Of a stretch of DNA of 64,000 nt, positions 53,791 to 63,533 are shown one piece after another. Origin of the DNA: Aeriscardovia aeriphila (GTDB lineage: Bacteria; Actinomycetota; Actinomycetes; Actinomycetales; Bifidobacteriaceae); assembly GCF_002259595.1 (NCBI RefSeq), contig NZ_MWWU01000002.1, positions 620,001 through 684,000 of the forward strand, given 5' to 3'. The notes under the pieces were generated by a model. That model did not search any database and was not told where the DNA came from. It was given only the letters and a program-made list of their open reading frames with translations. Position numbers and translations under genes: made by a program. How positions within the stretch are numbered: position 1 is the first letter of the stretch; every line of letters begins with the position of its first letter.

Positions 53791-55137
53791 TTACGCAATC
53801 AGCTCATCAATGGTGGCCAGAAGCGTGCGAATACTGGAATCGAAAAGCTCAGGCTCAGGCAAGAGCGAAACGCACACGTAACCGTTAGACGGCATATCGA
53901 AGAAGTAGCCTGGCTGTGCAGTGAGCTGGTGGCGCGAAATCAGCGTCGTGACCAGCTCAGATTCGTCGATAACCGAAGGGAAGCGCAGAATTACGTTCCA
54001 GCCTCCCTCAGAGCGCAGCAGGCTGACAACTCCCGTTTCACTGGTGGCAAGCAGCTTTTCGAGGTGCTCCAGATTAGCATGCGTGCGAGCACTCACCCGC
54101 TCCACTTGCTCCCCCACATGCGTGAGCAATTCAGGAATGCGCTCAGCAATCAGCGAGGACATCGGCAGGAAATCGTCTGCGATAACATCTAAGCGCTTTT
54201 GAGCTTGCTCTACCTCAGCGCTTGGGCCAGAAACTTGAATCCAGCCCACCTTGGCGTGAGGGGCCGCGAGAAGCTTGGAGAAACCGTCGAGAGCAAAAGT
54301 GAGAACGCGCTGCTCGCCTGCAATGCGATGGGGAGTGTTGAGAGGCTTCAACACATAGTCGAAGAACACTTCGTCGACGATGAGCGGAAGATCATAGCGC
54401 TGGCAGATGTCAATGAGCTGCTCGTAGTCGTCTTCACGCACGTAAGAGCCGCTCGGGTTATTGGGGTTGATGAGAATCAGCGCGCGGATCGGTGGAATAT
54501 CGCCCGTGTCTTCACTGTCTGCGGCGAATGCGGAGGTTCGCTGCTCCTGCTCGCTTTCGCCCGTTTGCTGGGACAAACTGGCACGGACGAGCCTTTCAAC
54601 TTCGGGAACATCGATCACCCACGAACCGTCATAGCGCAAAGGGTAGGTGATTGCTTCCACATTTTCCAGGCGTCCCAGCGAGGAGATCAACGGGTAGCCT
54701 GGCGTGGAGCACAGCACAGCGTCACCAGGGTCACACAGCAGTTTCATCAGCCATGAATAGGCTTCCGAGGTGGAGGAAGCAAGGTAGAGCTGGTCGGGTT
54801 CGACTGAGGAAGCAGCATGCTCCCGATTATCAGCGTGCTCAATTCGAGTGTTCTCGCTCACGCTTTTTCGAGCAATAGCGCGAACCACGTCGCTATCGAA
54901 ACCACCATGAGCTAAACGTTTCGTGAGAAATTTGGCCAGAGCAACGCGAGCTTCCTCTGGCCCGCGCGGCTCGGCTGTATAGGTTTGTGGTAATCCTGCG
55001 AGAGTGAGATTATGATGCGTCGGATTGGAATCGTTGAGCTGGTGGAGCGCCACACCCTCAGCCTTCATCTTCCTTTGCAAGGCGATAATTGGGTTGGCTT
55101 CGCTCACATCTACGCGCGATGAAAAATAAACGCTCAT
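53791..55137 (-). CDS. PLP-dependent class I/II aminotransferase
   Basis: Fold-type I aminotransferase of 448 residues. Seen are LYLASSTSEAYSWLMKLL, the Tyr motif STPGYPLI, INPNNPSGSYV, LIVDEVFFDYVL, the PLP Lys in DGFSKLLAAPHAKVGW and the C-terminal substrate Arg region VILRFPSV. Two hydrophilic inserts, near 95-112 and 190-217, make it longer than the usual 390-400. The substrate is not evident; alanine, aspartate or aromatic aminotransferase-like forms are all possible. The ATG at 55137 is followed upstream by a weak ribosome site (AAGGGGAGAAT). Confidence 0.88.
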   Translation of the reverse strand: MSVYFSSRVDVSEANPIIALQRKMKAEGVALHQLNDSNPTHHNLTLAGLPQTYTAEPRGPEEARVALAKFLTKRLAHGGFDSDVVRAIARKSVSENTRIEHADNREHAASSVEPDQLYLASSTSEAYSWLMKLLCDPGDAVLCSTPGYPLISSLGRLENVEAITYPLRYDGSWVIDVPEVERLVRASLSQQTGESEQEQRTSAFAADSEDTGDIPPIRALILINPNNPSGSYVREDDYEQLIDICQRYDLPLIVDEVFFDYVLKPLNTPHRIAGEQRVLTFALDGFSKLLAAPHAKVGWIQVSGPSAEVEQAQKRLDVIADDFLPMSSLIAERIPELLTHVGEQVERVSARTHANLEHLEKLLATSETGVVSLLRSEGGWNVILRFPSVIDESELVTTLISRHQLTAQPGYFFDMPSNGYVCVSLLPEPELFDSSIRTLLATIDELIA

Positions 55138-55204
55138 ATTCTCCCCTTTACTGACCTTCTCAGTATAGAGAGCCGCCCGCCAGCACAGGTGAAGTGACCA
55201 GCAA

Positions 55205-55266
55205 GATTATCACCGCGAAGATTATCAGCGCGAAATGGTGGCGCGATGTCACTGCGAGGATTATCA
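55205..55266. repeat. Cluster of three GATTATCA words beyond ppgK
   Basis: GATTATCACCGCG, GATTATCAGCGCG and GATTATCACCGCA start at 55205, 55220 and 55259, all in the same orientation. The first two are 15 bases apart (AAGATTATCA repeated). The cluster lies between the aminotransferase start and the ppgK terminator. It is the densest same-strand group in the window. Confidence 0.85.
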
Positions 55267-55277
55267 CCGCAAAACAA

Positions 55278-55309
55278 AAGCCGCCAGAGAGTGACCTCTC
55301 CAGCGGCTT
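55278..55309 (-). terminator. Terminator of ppgK
   Basis: An imperfect stem pairs AAGCCGC-CAGAGAG (55278 onward) with CTCTCC-AGCGGCTT (to 55309), loop TGAC. On the minus strand it is followed by TTGTTTTG. It lies about 75 bases beyond the ppgK stop. Confidence 0.8.
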
Positions 55310-55382
55310 AGACAACGATTGTGCCTCAACTACTCCACCAGCGTTCACCGTTTCGGAGAGCGTCAGCAATTGCGCAGTGCGC

Positions 55383-56279
55383 TCAGGCAGGAAGGATTGC
55401 CGTATCCTCCGGCAAAGCCTCACCCTCCGCTACTGGCTTGCTGGGCACAGCTGCGGAAGCAGGATACTTTTCCTCTTCCTTGCTGGCAACCTCAGCATTA
55501 GCCTGAGCCTTCTCCTCCAGCTCAAGCTGGTGAGCTGCATAATAGGCAGAACCCACGATGCCAGCGTCATTGAGCAGCTTGGCAGGAACCATAGGAGTGG
55601 TGACATCGATATACGGGAAGAACTTCTCCGACTTCTTCGACACGCCGCCACCCACAACGAACAGATCAGGGTTGAAGTACTTTTCAAGCAAGCGATAGTA
55701 CTTCGTCAAACGCTTGCCCCACTTCTTCCAGTTAAGGTCCTTACGCGAGCGAGCACCATCCGAAGCGTAATGCTCAGCATCCTTGCCTTCGAGGTCCAGG
55801 TGACCCAGCTCAGTGTTTGGCACCAACACGCCGTCAACAATGAGAGCAGTACCAATGCCAGTGCCCAAAGTCGTGGCAATCACGAGGCCAGGAACATTCT
55901 GAGCAGCACCATAATGCACTTCTGCTAATCCTGCTGCATCAGCGTCGTTGACCACGTGGATCGTGCGGCCCGTCTTGGTGGACAAGAAGCGAGCAACGTC
56001 AAGACCAACCCAACCCTGGTCAAGATTTGCCATGAAGTCCAAAGTCTTACCTGGCTTGACAGGTGCTGGGAATGCAACGCCGATTGGGGTGCCATCTTCG
56101 ACTTCGAAGTGGTCGAGAATTTCCTTCACTACTTCCGCAACGGCATCTGGGGTACCTGGCTGCGGAGTGGGAATCCTCAGTCGATCTTGCGCGAAGCGTC
56201 CCGCATTCAGGTCGACGGGTGCGCCCTTGATACCCGAACCACCGATGTCGATTCCAAAAGCCTGAGCCGTAGGAATCAT
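55383..56279 (-). CDS. ppgK: Polyphosphate glucokinase
   Basis: ROK-family kinase that phosphorylates glucose using polyphosphate or ATP, a mark of Actinobacteria. The 298-residue product has the phosphate-1 loop [17 protein letters not shown] (about 8-24), catalytic Asp in [43 protein letters not shown], and the PPGK-typical [21 protein letters not shown] Glu/Ala/Pro-rich tail of about 40 residues is extra. The ATG at 56279 follows AACGGAGGAGGAAAA. A GATTATCAGCGC word lies upstream (56375). Confidence 0.95.
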   Translation of the reverse strand: MIPTAQAFGIDIGGSGIKGAPVDLNAGRFAQDRLRIPTPQPGTPDAVAEVVKEILDHFEVEDGTPIGVAFPAPVKPGKTLDFMANLDQGWVGLDVARFLSTKTGRTIHVVNDADAAGLAEVHYGAAQNVPGLVIATTLGTGIGTALIVDGVLVPNTELGHLDLEGKDAEHYASDGARSRKDLNWKKWGKRLTKYYRLLEKYFNPDLFVVGGGVSKKSEKFFPYIDVTTPMVPAKLLNDAGIVGSAYYAAHQLELEEKAQANAEVASKEEEKYPASAAVPSKPVAEGEALPEDTAILPA

Positions 56280-56405
56280 TTTTCCTCCTCCGTTGAGCTT
56301 GCGCGGCGAATTGCCACTGCTACCAATGTACCCCCAAAATGCCAGACACGTGTTTCTCACACATTTCTTTTTGAGATTATCAGCGCAGTGAAGGAAGGCT
56401 GGCAC

Positions 56406-57524
56406 TTACTCTTTATTCGCTTTGCTGTCCTCGTCAGAACTGCCACTGGTCGCACTTTCACCGTCGGCACTAGCCTTGCCACCCCACGGGTGCGAGCCCT
56501 CAGCCATGGTCAAACGGTCAAAACCAGGCTGAACAGCGTTTTCCTCCAACGCAGGCATCGGCTGCCAAGAAGAATCGTGGAAAATTGCATGAGAATCACG
56601 CCAACCACGCACCAGTGCAGGAAGGCCCGTCTTGAAATGCCTGTCCACAGCAGCGATGCGAATCACCTCTTTAGCAAAGGTGAGAGCAGTTCCGAAGGCG
56701 AATGCAGCAGAGTGATAATCTCCATGAACCATGAAATAACGAGCCATAAAGCCGCGGTTACGCATGATGTAATAGCGCGTCATATCCGAAGTAGAGTTGA
56801 GCCTGCGCACCGTGCCCAAATGAACGTTGTTGAGCGTGCGAGTGCGGCGCATCACGAAATCCGGGATCAAAATCGGGTTGCACAACGTCGAAGCGAGGTA
56901 ACCGTACATCGTGTCATCCCAGTAGATGAAGAAACGCGGGTCCGGGAAGCCAATCTTGCTGATAATCTCGCGCGAAAACAGGCCGCCCTCAAAGCAAGCG
57001 GTATTCATCACGCGGTACGGCTTGTTCTCAAACGCCGACGGAGCGATAGGATCTGGAATGCCCAAGCTCGTCAGGAAGTGATACTGCCAGTAGAAAGGCT
57101 TACCGTCAAAATTCCTGCGCTGGCCCTGGATGACTGGGTAGCCCTTATCAGCCCAAACCGAGAGTTTTTCCATACCGTCGGGAAGGATGGCAACATCGTC
57201 ATCCATCAGCCAAAACCACTGCGCACCCAACTCGTAGGCCGTGCGCGTGCCGGCTGCGAAACCGCCAGAACCGCCAACATTACCCGTCATCTGCTGGAAG
57301 ACCACGCGAGAGGTGTTGTTCCAGTTATCCACCCCGGTGTCGCCCCACTTGTCACGAACCTGAGAGCGGAATGTGTCGACGATGGAGCGAGTGGCGTCGC
57401 TATTTTCATTGTCGGTAATCACGATGCGCCAAGGAGCCATGCTCGATTCCAGGATGGAATCAAAAAGCGTGCGCAAGAGCTCTTGACGTTTGAAAGTCAC
57501 GATGACAATTGCCAGTTTCTGCAT
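56406..57524 (-). CDS. Glycosyltransferase family 2 (GlfT2/rhamnosyltransferase-like)
   Basis: GT-A enzyme of 372 residues. Seen are the N-terminal LAIVIVTFKRQELLRTLFDS, the region NVGGSGGFAAGTRTAY, the metal motif WFWLMDDDVAIL with three Asp, and CFEGGLFSREIISKIGFPDPRFFIYWDD, a pattern of galactofuranosyl- and rhamnosyl-transferases. The tail is Ser/Asp-rich. It probably adds sugars to a cell-surface polysaccharide, inferred from family. The start at 57524 follows TAGGGTAGAGACT; the frame opens further upstream without support. Confidence 0.9.
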   Translation of the reverse strand: MQKLAIVIVTFKRQELLRTLFDSILESSMAPWRIVITDNENSDATRSIVDTFRSQVRDKWGDTGVDNWNNTSRVVFQQMTGNVGGSGGFAAGTRTAYELGAQWFWLMDDDVAILPDGMEKLSVWADKGYPVIQGQRRNFDGKPFYWQYHFLTSLGIPDPIAPSAFENKPYRVMNTACFEGGLFSREIISKIGFPDPRFFIYWDDTMYGYLASTLCNPILIPDFVMRRTRTLNNVHLGTVRRLNSTSDMTRYYIMRNRGFMARYFMVHGDYHSAAFAFGTALTFAKEVIRIAAVDRHFKTGLPALVRGWRDSHAIFHDSSWQPMPALEENAVQPGFDRLTMAEGSHPWGGKASADGESATSGSSDEDSKANKE

Positions 57525-57575
57525 AGTCTCTACCCTACTCGCACTGGCTGAGTTCTGGCACCAGGCTGCTGGTAA

Positions 57576-57604
57576 CAAAAACGGGATGGCCGAAACCATC
57601 CCGT
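57576..57604 (-). terminator. Terminator of the MFS transporter gene
   Basis: A perfect 9-base-pair stem (ACGGGATGG, 57581-57589, with 57596-57604) with the loop CCGAAA is followed on the minus strand by TTTTT. A TTGAGATTATCACTAC word sits between the gene stop and the stem. Confidence 0.88.
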
Positions 57605-57630
57605 AGTGATAATCTCAAGAACCTTTGAGC

Positions 57631-59190
57631 TTAAGCTTCCTGGCGAGGCTCGCGCACCATCAGCCAAGCCACAATAATGCCCAGCAAGAAGACGATGGCG
57701 AGTACCAGCGAGTGGCTAGCAAATGCCGAAAGATTATCAGCAGGAGCAGGATGAGCGCTGAACTTCGCCAAAGCATTGGCGTACAAGGCCATCGCGATCG
57801 TGCCAGAAAGCGAGCCAGCAACCTGCATCGAAGTTTGAATAGCCGAAGAGACGTCCGGCACCGACTCGGCAGGAACCAGCGAATACATGCGCGCCTCAAT
57901 GGTCGGGTTAGCGAATGCCACACCGCAGAAGGCCAGCAGCGCGCCGATAAACATGAGCGCCAGAGTGGCGTTCTTGCCCACGATGGCGAAGAGCAAATAG
58001 CCCAGCGACACGAGCACCAAGCCGCCCACCACAGTCACCGTTGCGCCCATACGGTCGAAGAGGTGACCAGCCCACACGGCGAAGAGCTGCGAAAGGACGA
58101 GCGGGACCATCATCAACAGCGAGTTGGCGGTTGCCGTGAGCTTGAGGCCCTGCTGCATAGCCATCGGGAAGACGGAGGTGAGGTCGATGTTGACGATCAT
58201 GAGCAGCATGAGCAGCACAATGCCCGAGACCATCGGCGTGCTCTTGAGCAGAGACAAGGCGATAATCGGCTTGTAACCTTTGGCCTGGGCGTCCTTGCTT
58301 TCCAGCCAGAACTGGCGACGGCCGGCGAAAACCAGCAGCACCAGGCCCACCACAAAGGTGAGCCACGATTGCCAGGCGGTGAGAGTCGAACCGAGCATAT
58401 TGATGCCGAAGATGAAGATCAGGAAGCCGACAGAGCCCAGCACTGCGGACAGCCAATCGACTTTCGCACCGCGGTGTTCGGAGACGTCAGGGACAACGGC
58501 GAGGGCGACGAGGAAGAGAATCGCCACACATACGGCCGGAACAATAAAGAGAACATGCCAATTGAAGCCGCGGTCGAGCATAATACCGGCGAAGAGTGGG
58601 GCGAAGCTCGGCCCCAAGCCCATCATCACGCCGCACAGAGCAGTGATCAGACCATGACGAGCCGGCTTGGTAATCTTCAAGGCCACGGAGAAGAGCATCG
58701 TCGGGATCAAGCCTCCGGCGAAGCCTTCCAGCACGCGTCCTGCGATCAGCACACCAAAATTCGGGCTGATAGCGTCGACGACGAGACCGACCACCACGAG
58801 GGCGAGAGAGCTCAAAAACAGGGTGCGCGTTGAGGTGCGGCGAACAATAAAGGCGGAAATAGGAACAGAGATTGCCATGGCTGCAATGAAGGCCGTCATG
58901 GTCCACTGCACTGTTTGCAAGTCAAGCTTCCAGTCGGCCATCACTTGGTTGTTCGCCACGGAAAGCAGGGTTTCATTAAAGGAGAGGAAGAAGGCGGCCA
59001 GCATGAAAAGGGCGAGCACTCCCCCGACATTTTTCACTACGGTTGCTGGCTGTTGCTGTTGTTCATTGGGATTGGGCTGGTGTTCCTTGGTGGAACTGGG
59101 CTGGTGTTCGTTATTGGAATGAGTGCGAGCCGCTTCTGAGGTCTTCTGTGACTTCAGGAGAGTTGAGCTCTCGTGTCTTTCGTCCGACAT
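57631..59190 (-). CDS. MFS drug:proton antiporter, DHA2-like (14-segment)
   Basis: Major facilitator of 519 residues with 13-14 predicted membrane segments and a polar Gln/Asn/His-rich leader of about 48 residues. Motif-like features are the acidic FNETLLSVANNQVMADW in segment 1, GRVLEGFAGGLIPTMLFSVAL, and motif C-like GVMMGLGPSFAPLFAGIMLD, as in DHA2 multidrug exporters. The substrate is unknown. The ATG at 59190 follows GATTGAGAGAGAT. It is a stand-alone gene with its own terminator. Confidence 0.9.
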   Translation of the reverse strand: MSDERHESSTLLKSQKTSEAARTHSNNEHQPSSTKEHQPNPNEQQQQPATVVKNVGGVLALFMLAAFFLSFNETLLSVANNQVMADWKLDLQTVQWTMTAFIAAMAISVPISAFIVRRTSTRTLFLSSLALVVVGLVVDAISPNFGVLIAGRVLEGFAGGLIPTMLFSVALKITKPARHGLITALCGVMMGLGPSFAPLFAGIMLDRGFNWHVLFIVPAVCVAILFLVALAVVPDVSEHRGAKVDWLSAVLGSVGFLIFIFGINMLGSTLTAWQSWLTFVVGLVLLVFAGRRQFWLESKDAQAKGYKPIIALSLLKSTPMVSGIVLLMLLMIVNIDLTSVFPMAMQQGLKLTATANSLLMMVPLVLSQLFAVWAGHLFDRMGATVTVVGGLVLVSLGYLLFAIVGKNATLALMFIGALLAFCGVAFANPTIEARMYSLVPAESVPDVSSAIQTSMQVAGSLSGTIAMALYANALAKFSAHPAPADNLSAFASHSLVLAIVFLLGIIVAWLMVREPRQEA

Positions 59191-59544
59191 ATCTCTCTCA
59201 ATCTGTTATTGCTAAGGGCTTCTTCGATTCCTCAGCAGTGGGCATTGCCACAGCAATTATGAAACAGCACACAACGTATTCCCAACTTTCGACGCTGAGA
59301 GAGAACAAACGAAGGGAATTTGCCTAGATTATCAATAACGCGATATTAGGCGCTCACGTTTGTGGCGGCCGCGCTGCGGGGTGGCGGCCGCGCTGCCAAC
59401 GACTCTGTGTTTGGACCGCGCTTAAGCCCAGCCAACGGGCCGTTTAGTTGCACGAAAAAGGGTGCTCCCTCGCGGAAGCACCCTTACGCTGCGATGTCAG
59501 CCGCTGCTCACATCACAACGAATTCATATCACAGCGAGCTCACA
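59191..59544. other. Intergenic region between clpC and the MFS gene
   Basis: About 354 bases without a gene. Contents in order from the MFS side: its presumed promoter, a GATTATCA word at 59327, a perfect 16-base direct repeat GTGGCGGCCGCGCTGC at 59362 and 59381 (19 apart, each with a NotI site), and the clpC terminator. Confidence 0.6.
59453..59485 (-). terminator. Terminator of clpC
   Basis: A 9-base-pair stem (AAGGGTGCT, 59458-59466, with 59477-59485) has a 10-base loop and is followed on the minus strand by a T-run (CCCTTTTTTCG). It lies about 60 bases beyond the clpC stop. Confidence 0.85.
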
Positions 59545-62328
59545 TCACAGTGAACTTACATCGCCGTCCGAGGAGCTGTCAGCACCGTGGCCGCTCTGAC
59601 CATCCTCATTCTGCGAGCCATCAGCCTGCTGCGATCCTGCTTCATCAGAGGAGTTGGCTGGCTGCTGTGCTGGGCCATCATCGACGGTACGCGGCTGAGC
59701 ATCAGACTGCGAAGAACTATCATCCGAGTTCTGGGAAGAACCCGAATTGTTGGAATCCTCAGCATTCTTCGGTGGGTCCACCGAAATAATGTCGAGAGTC
59801 TTCTCAGGCTGCTCATTCGCCTTCTCGATGGCACTCTTCTCGTCCTCGTTGAGCGGCTGGCCAGTGAAGGTGAAGTCTGCGGCATCGCCTTGACCATCCA
59901 CGCCCACAAGAACAGCCTCGCGGTCATGCAAATCTTCCATCAGAATGCGCTCGGAAATGGCATCCTCGATGTCGGACTGGATCACACGACGCAGTGGACG
60001 AGCGCCCATTGCTGGGTCGAAGCCACGAGTAGTGAGCAAGTCCTTCGCTGCATCGGTGAGTTCGACAGCCATGTTGCGAGCGAACATGCGCTTGTTGAGG
60101 CCTTCGATCTGCAAGTCAACGATCTGGCGCACCTGATCCTTGGACAGCTGCTGGAAGACGATAATGTCATCCAAGCGGTTCAAGAACTCTGGGCGGAAGT
60201 TCTGCTTGAGGTCAGTCACCACCTGAGCACGCATATTCCTGTAGTCGCGCTCCACGCTGTTTTGCAGAGCAAAACCAGTGTTCTGCGACTGAGTGATGTT
60301 AACCGTACCGATGTTGGTGGTCATGATGATGATCGTGTTCTTGAAGTCCACGGTCCTGCCCTGGCCATCCGTCAGGCGGCCATCATCCAACACCTGCAAC
60401 AGCGAGTTGAAGATATCCGGATGTGCCTTCTCGATCTCGTCGAAGAGGATGACAGAGAACGGACGACGACGCACCTTTTCGGTCAGCTCGCCGCCCTCGT
60501 CGTAACCGACATATCCCGGAGGTGCACCGAAGAGACGGGAGGCCGAGTACTTCTCGCCAAATTCGGACATATCCACACGGATCAGCGCGTTCTCATCGTT
60601 GAAGAGGAACTGTGCCAATGCCTTGGCGAGCTCCGTCTTACCCACACCGGTTGGACCGGCGAAGATGAACGAACCCGTTGGACGGTTTGGATCCTTCAAG
60701 CCCACGCGAGCACGACGAATAGAACGCGAAATGGCCGAAATGGCTTCATCCTGGCCAATCACGCGCTCATGGAGAACCTTCTCCATATTCATCAGCTTGT
60801 GAGCTTCCTGCTCGGTCAGCTTGTTGACAGGAATGCCGGTGGCATCGGAGACGACCTCGGCGATGATCTGGTCGGTGACAACCATTTCCTGGTTATCCTC
60901 GCCCTTACGCCACGATTCTTCCTTTTCCTTACGCTGCTTGGTGAGCTTATCCTCACGGTCACGCAAGTCGGCAGCCGTCTCGAAGTCTTGAGCTTCAACA
61001 GCCTTCTGCTTCTTGGCCTGAACCTCGGCGAGCTCCTTATCGAGCTGCTTGAGCTCTGGCGGGGCGGTCAGGCGGCGAATGCGCAGGCGTGCACCAGCCT
61101 CATCGATCATATCGATAGCCTTATCAGGAAGCTTACGATCCTGAATATAGCGTGCCGACAGCTCAGCCGCTGCCTGCAAAGCAGCGTTGGTGTAGCTCAC
61201 GCGATGGTGGTTCTCATAGCGAGACTTCAAACCTTGCAAGATTTCCACCGTGTCAGCAACCGAAGGTTCCTTGACATCGATAGGCTGGAAGCGGCGTTCC
61301 AAAGCCGCATCCTTTTCGATGTACTTACGGTATTCATCCGTCGTGGTAGCGCCGATAGTCTGCAGCTCGCCGCGAGCCAAAGCTGGCTTAAGCAAGTCGC
61401 CGGCACCCATAGAGCCACCTTCCGACGAGCCTGCGCCCACAATCTGGTGGATCTCATCGATGAAGAGGATGATGTTGCCGCGGGTTTGAACTTCCTTGAC
61501 AACCTTCTTGAGCTTCTCTTCGAAGTCGCCGCGGTAGCGAGTACCGGAGACCACAGAACCCAAATCCAGGGTGTAAATCTGCTTGCCCTTCAAGGTTTCT
61601 GGCACATCTTGATTAACAATCTTCTGAGCCAAGCCTTCAACAACAGCAGTCTTACCCACGCCTGGGTCGCCGATGAGCACAGGGTTGTTCTTGGTACGAC
61701 GCGACAACACCGTCATCACGCGCAGAATTTCCGTGCTACGGCCCACCACAGGGTCAAGCTTGCCTTCTGCTGCCAGGGCGGTGAGGTTACGGCCAAACTG
61801 GTTGAGCAAAGTGGAGCCAGTCTGCTGTGCCTTCGGGGTAACACCGCCAGCCAAAGCTGCACGGTCCTTCTCCTCTTGGCTTTGGTCTTCATTATTACCA
61901 CGAATAAGCTTGATAACGGTCGAGCGCAACTCGCTCAAATCGACGTCCATCTTGGCCAGAACCTGTGGGCCCACGCCTTCGCCTTCGCGAATAAGGCCCA
62001 GAAGAATGTGCTCCGTGCCAATGTAGTTGTGACCCAGCTGCAGAGCTTCCCTCAAGCTCAATTCCAACACTTGGCGAGCGTGAGGAGTGAAGGGGATGTG
62101 TCCGTCTTCACTTGCAGTTCCCTCGCCGATCATGGCAACAATCTGCTGGCGAACGCCTTCCGGATTCACGCCGTGCAAGGACAGCGCCTTAGCAGCAACT
62201 CCGTCACTTTCCTTCACCAGGCCGAGCAGGAGGTGCTCGGTGCCGATGTAGTTGTGATGAAGGCTACGTGCTTCGGACTGCGCCAAGACGATCACTCGGC
62301 GAGCTCGGTCAGTAAACCGTTCGAACAT
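59545..62328 (-). CDS. clpC: ATP-dependent Clp protease ATPase subunit ClpC
   Basis: Hexameric AAA+ unfoldase that feeds ClpP. The 927-residue product begins [17 protein letters not shown] and has two N-domain repeats (about 1-145), AAA-1 with [13 protein letters not shown] and Walker [16 protein letters not shown], the middle domain with a UVR motif ([15 protein letters not shown]), AAA-2 with [14 protein letters not shown] and [15 protein letters not shown], and a C-terminal DII domain. An acidic Ser/Gln/Asp-rich tail of about 85 residues is unusual. The ATG at 62328 follows GGAAGGAAAATAC. An inverted repeat just upstream may be regulatory. Confidence 0.97.
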   Translation of the reverse strand: MFERFTDRARRVIVLAQSEARSLHHNYIGTEHLLLGLVKESDGVAAKALSLHGVNPEGVRQQIVAMIGEGTASEDGHIPFTPHARQVLELSLREALQLGHNYIGTEHILLGLIREGEGVGPQVLAKMDVDLSELRSTVIKLIRGNNEDQSQEEKDRAALAGGVTPKAQQTGSTLLNQFGRNLTALAAEGKLDPVVGRSTEILRVMTVLSRRTKNNPVLIGDPGVGKTAVVEGLAQKIVNQDVPETLKGKQIYTLDLGSVVSGTRYRGDFEEKLKKVVKEVQTRGNIILFIDEIHQIVGAGSSEGGSMGAGDLLKPALARGELQTIGATTTDEYRKYIEKDAALERRFQPIDVKEPSVADTVEILQGLKSRYENHHRVSYTNAALQAAAELSARYIQDRKLPDKAIDMIDEAGARLRIRRLTAPPELKQLDKELAEVQAKKQKAVEAQDFETAADLRDREDKLTKQRKEKEESWRKGEDNQEMVVTDQIIAEVVSDATGIPVNKLTEQEAHKLMNMEKVLHERVIGQDEAISAISRSIRRARVGLKDPNRPTGSFIFAGPTGVGKTELAKALAQFLFNDENALIRVDMSEFGEKYSASRLFGAPPGYVGYDEGGELTEKVRRRPFSVILFDEIEKAHPDIFNSLLQVLDDGRLTDGQGRTVDFKNTIIIMTTNIGTVNITQSQNTGFALQNSVERDYRNMRAQVVTDLKQNFRPEFLNRLDDIIVFQQLSKDQVRQIVDLQIEGLNKRMFARNMAVELTDAAKDLLTTRGFDPAMGARPLRRVIQSDIEDAISERILMEDLHDREAVLVGVDGQGDAADFTFTGQPLNEDEKSAIEKANEQPEKTLDIISVDPPKNAEDSNNSGSSQNSDDSSSQSDAQPRTVDDGPAQQPANSSDEAGSQQADGSQNEDGQSGHGADSSSDGDVSSL

Positions 62329-62343
62329 GTATTTTCCTTCCGA

Positions 62344-62368
62344 CTTCGCCTGTCACCTTCAGGCGAAG
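62344..62368 (-). promoter_or_regulatory. Inverted repeat in the clpC 5-prime region
   Basis: Perfect 9-base arms CTTCGCCTG and CAGGCGAAG with a 7-base spacer lie 16-40 bases before the clpC start. The word CTGTCACCTTC inside it is repeated 19 bases later. It could be an operator or an mRNA hairpin. The known ClgR and HspR box layouts do not fit well. The rest of the 230-base gap holds a GATTATCAGCGC word at 62545. Confidence 0.55.
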
Positions 62369-62558
62369 ACTGTCACCTTCTGTTCTGCCGTTCTCCCTGC
62401 CCTGGCGCTAACGTCTGGGAGGCGAGGCAACCAACATTTCAGAAGTTGAGTCGTTTACTATCAACTTTTATACAACGATCTGTAGCCAGCTGGCGAGCAT
62501 TCAGCTCCTGGCGCTATGGAATAAAGGTTATCAACACTCCTCAGGATTATCAGCGCGC

Positions 62559-63533
62559 TCAATCAGTTGACGCGTCGCGAAGAGTATTCTGATCCTCTTC
62601 CTCCAAATTCTCAATCACATCAGCTGCAGGCGGATCCACACGCGCAGTGCGCGCCAGAATATCAATATGCTGGTCGTCATAAATCGGCTGATTCTCCGGC
62701 CACAAGCCCTCCTGCTGCTCGGGTTCAATATCCGAGTGCTGACCGCAACCATGATCAATAGAGACCACTTTGCCATCATCAGGGCTCCAGCGGTTTGCGC
62801 ACACGCCAAAGTAGCGACCCAGCGAGCCGGAGAGTGGAATGAAGAATGCGCACGAATCGCAGTGATGACCTTGAGCCGTCTGTGTCGACAGGGACTTTGG
62901 CCCGTGCGAGCCCTCATACCAGCGCTTTGCCACTTCTTGCAAAGCTGGGCCGGTGAGCACACGACGACGCGTCAAGCGGAAGGTTTCCACCGCTTCCTTT
63001 ACATCATCGGGAGAGTCAGCAGGGTCCAGAGGCTGATGCTCAGCATCAAGCATCTGGCCACCATCCGCTTCCTCGCTCATGCCTTCTTCGAGGCGCTCAT
63101 CATTTTTCGCTGTACCCAAGCGGTCATCAGGGTTGATGTCCTGCGGCTCGAGCCTCTCACGGAAAGGCACCCATTGAGGTGCTACAAGCGAAGCAGATGT
63201 TGGTAGCAAAGCTGTTTCGTTGATGGTCCACTCGTCAAATTCGACGTCGTGGAACATGCTGACTGCCCACACCCAATGCTCGTATCCGCGCAGCTGGGAG
63301 TCGAAGCGGAAGTCGTAAACATTGTCATCTACTTCGCTTCTTTCGAGGAATTCTCCCACGGCCTGCTCATCTTGAGCGTACTCGACTGCAGCTGCTCGCG
63401 CCTTCTGAACCAGCTGTGGGATGTCACTGGTATGGCCAGCGAGATTATCACCGTGTTCTTCGTTCACTGCTTTCACTTTCCTCGAATTGTTCCGCGTATG
63501 GAGTATCTGCGATCCTTGATAAGCGTTACTCAC
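62559..63533 (-). CDS. DUF3027 family protein
   Basis: Actinobacterial protein of about 324 residues. The conserved part covers residues 40-125 (AVGEFLERSEVDDNVYDFRF; HWVWAVSMFHDVEFDEWTIN; LLPTSASLVAPQWVPFRERL) and a zinc-finger-like region CDSCAFFIPLSG ... FGVCANRWSPDDG ... DHGCGQHSD, typical of DUF3027. Function is unknown. A GTG at 63533 overlaps the cold-shock gene stop (GTGA) but lacks a ribosome site. The GTG at 63467, preceded by GAGGAAA, is an alternative start that removes 22 poorly conserved residues. Coupling with a cold-shock-domain protein suggests a role in RNA or translation. Confidence 0.88.
   Translation of the reverse strand: MSNAYQGSQILHTRNNSRKVKAVNEEHGDNLAGHTSDIPQLVQKARAAAVEYAQDEQAVGEFLERSEVDDNVYDFRFDSQLRGYEHWVWAVSMFHDVEFDEWTINETALLPTSASLVAPQWVPFRERLEPQDINPDDRLGTAKNDERLEEGMSEEADGGQMLDAEHQPLDPADSPDDVKEAVETFRLTRRRVLTGPALQEVAKRWYEGSHGPKSLSTQTAQGHHCDSCAFFIPLSGSLGRYFGVCANRWSPDDGKVVSIDHGCGQHSDIEPEQQEGLWPENQPIYDDQHIDILARTARVDPPAADVIENLEEEDQNTLRDASTD

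Noticed and set aside
62344-62440. ClgR-type operator before clpC
   Set aside because: The palindrome arms contain CGCC/GGCG, but the spacing does not fit the CGC-N5-GCG layout known for ClgR.
59587-62592. A 1001-codon open frame on the plus strand, antisense to clpC
   Set aside because: It mirrors the whole clpC gene, has no ribosome site, and its translation is Leu/Arg/His-rich with no motif. It is an open shadow caused by codon bias of clpC.
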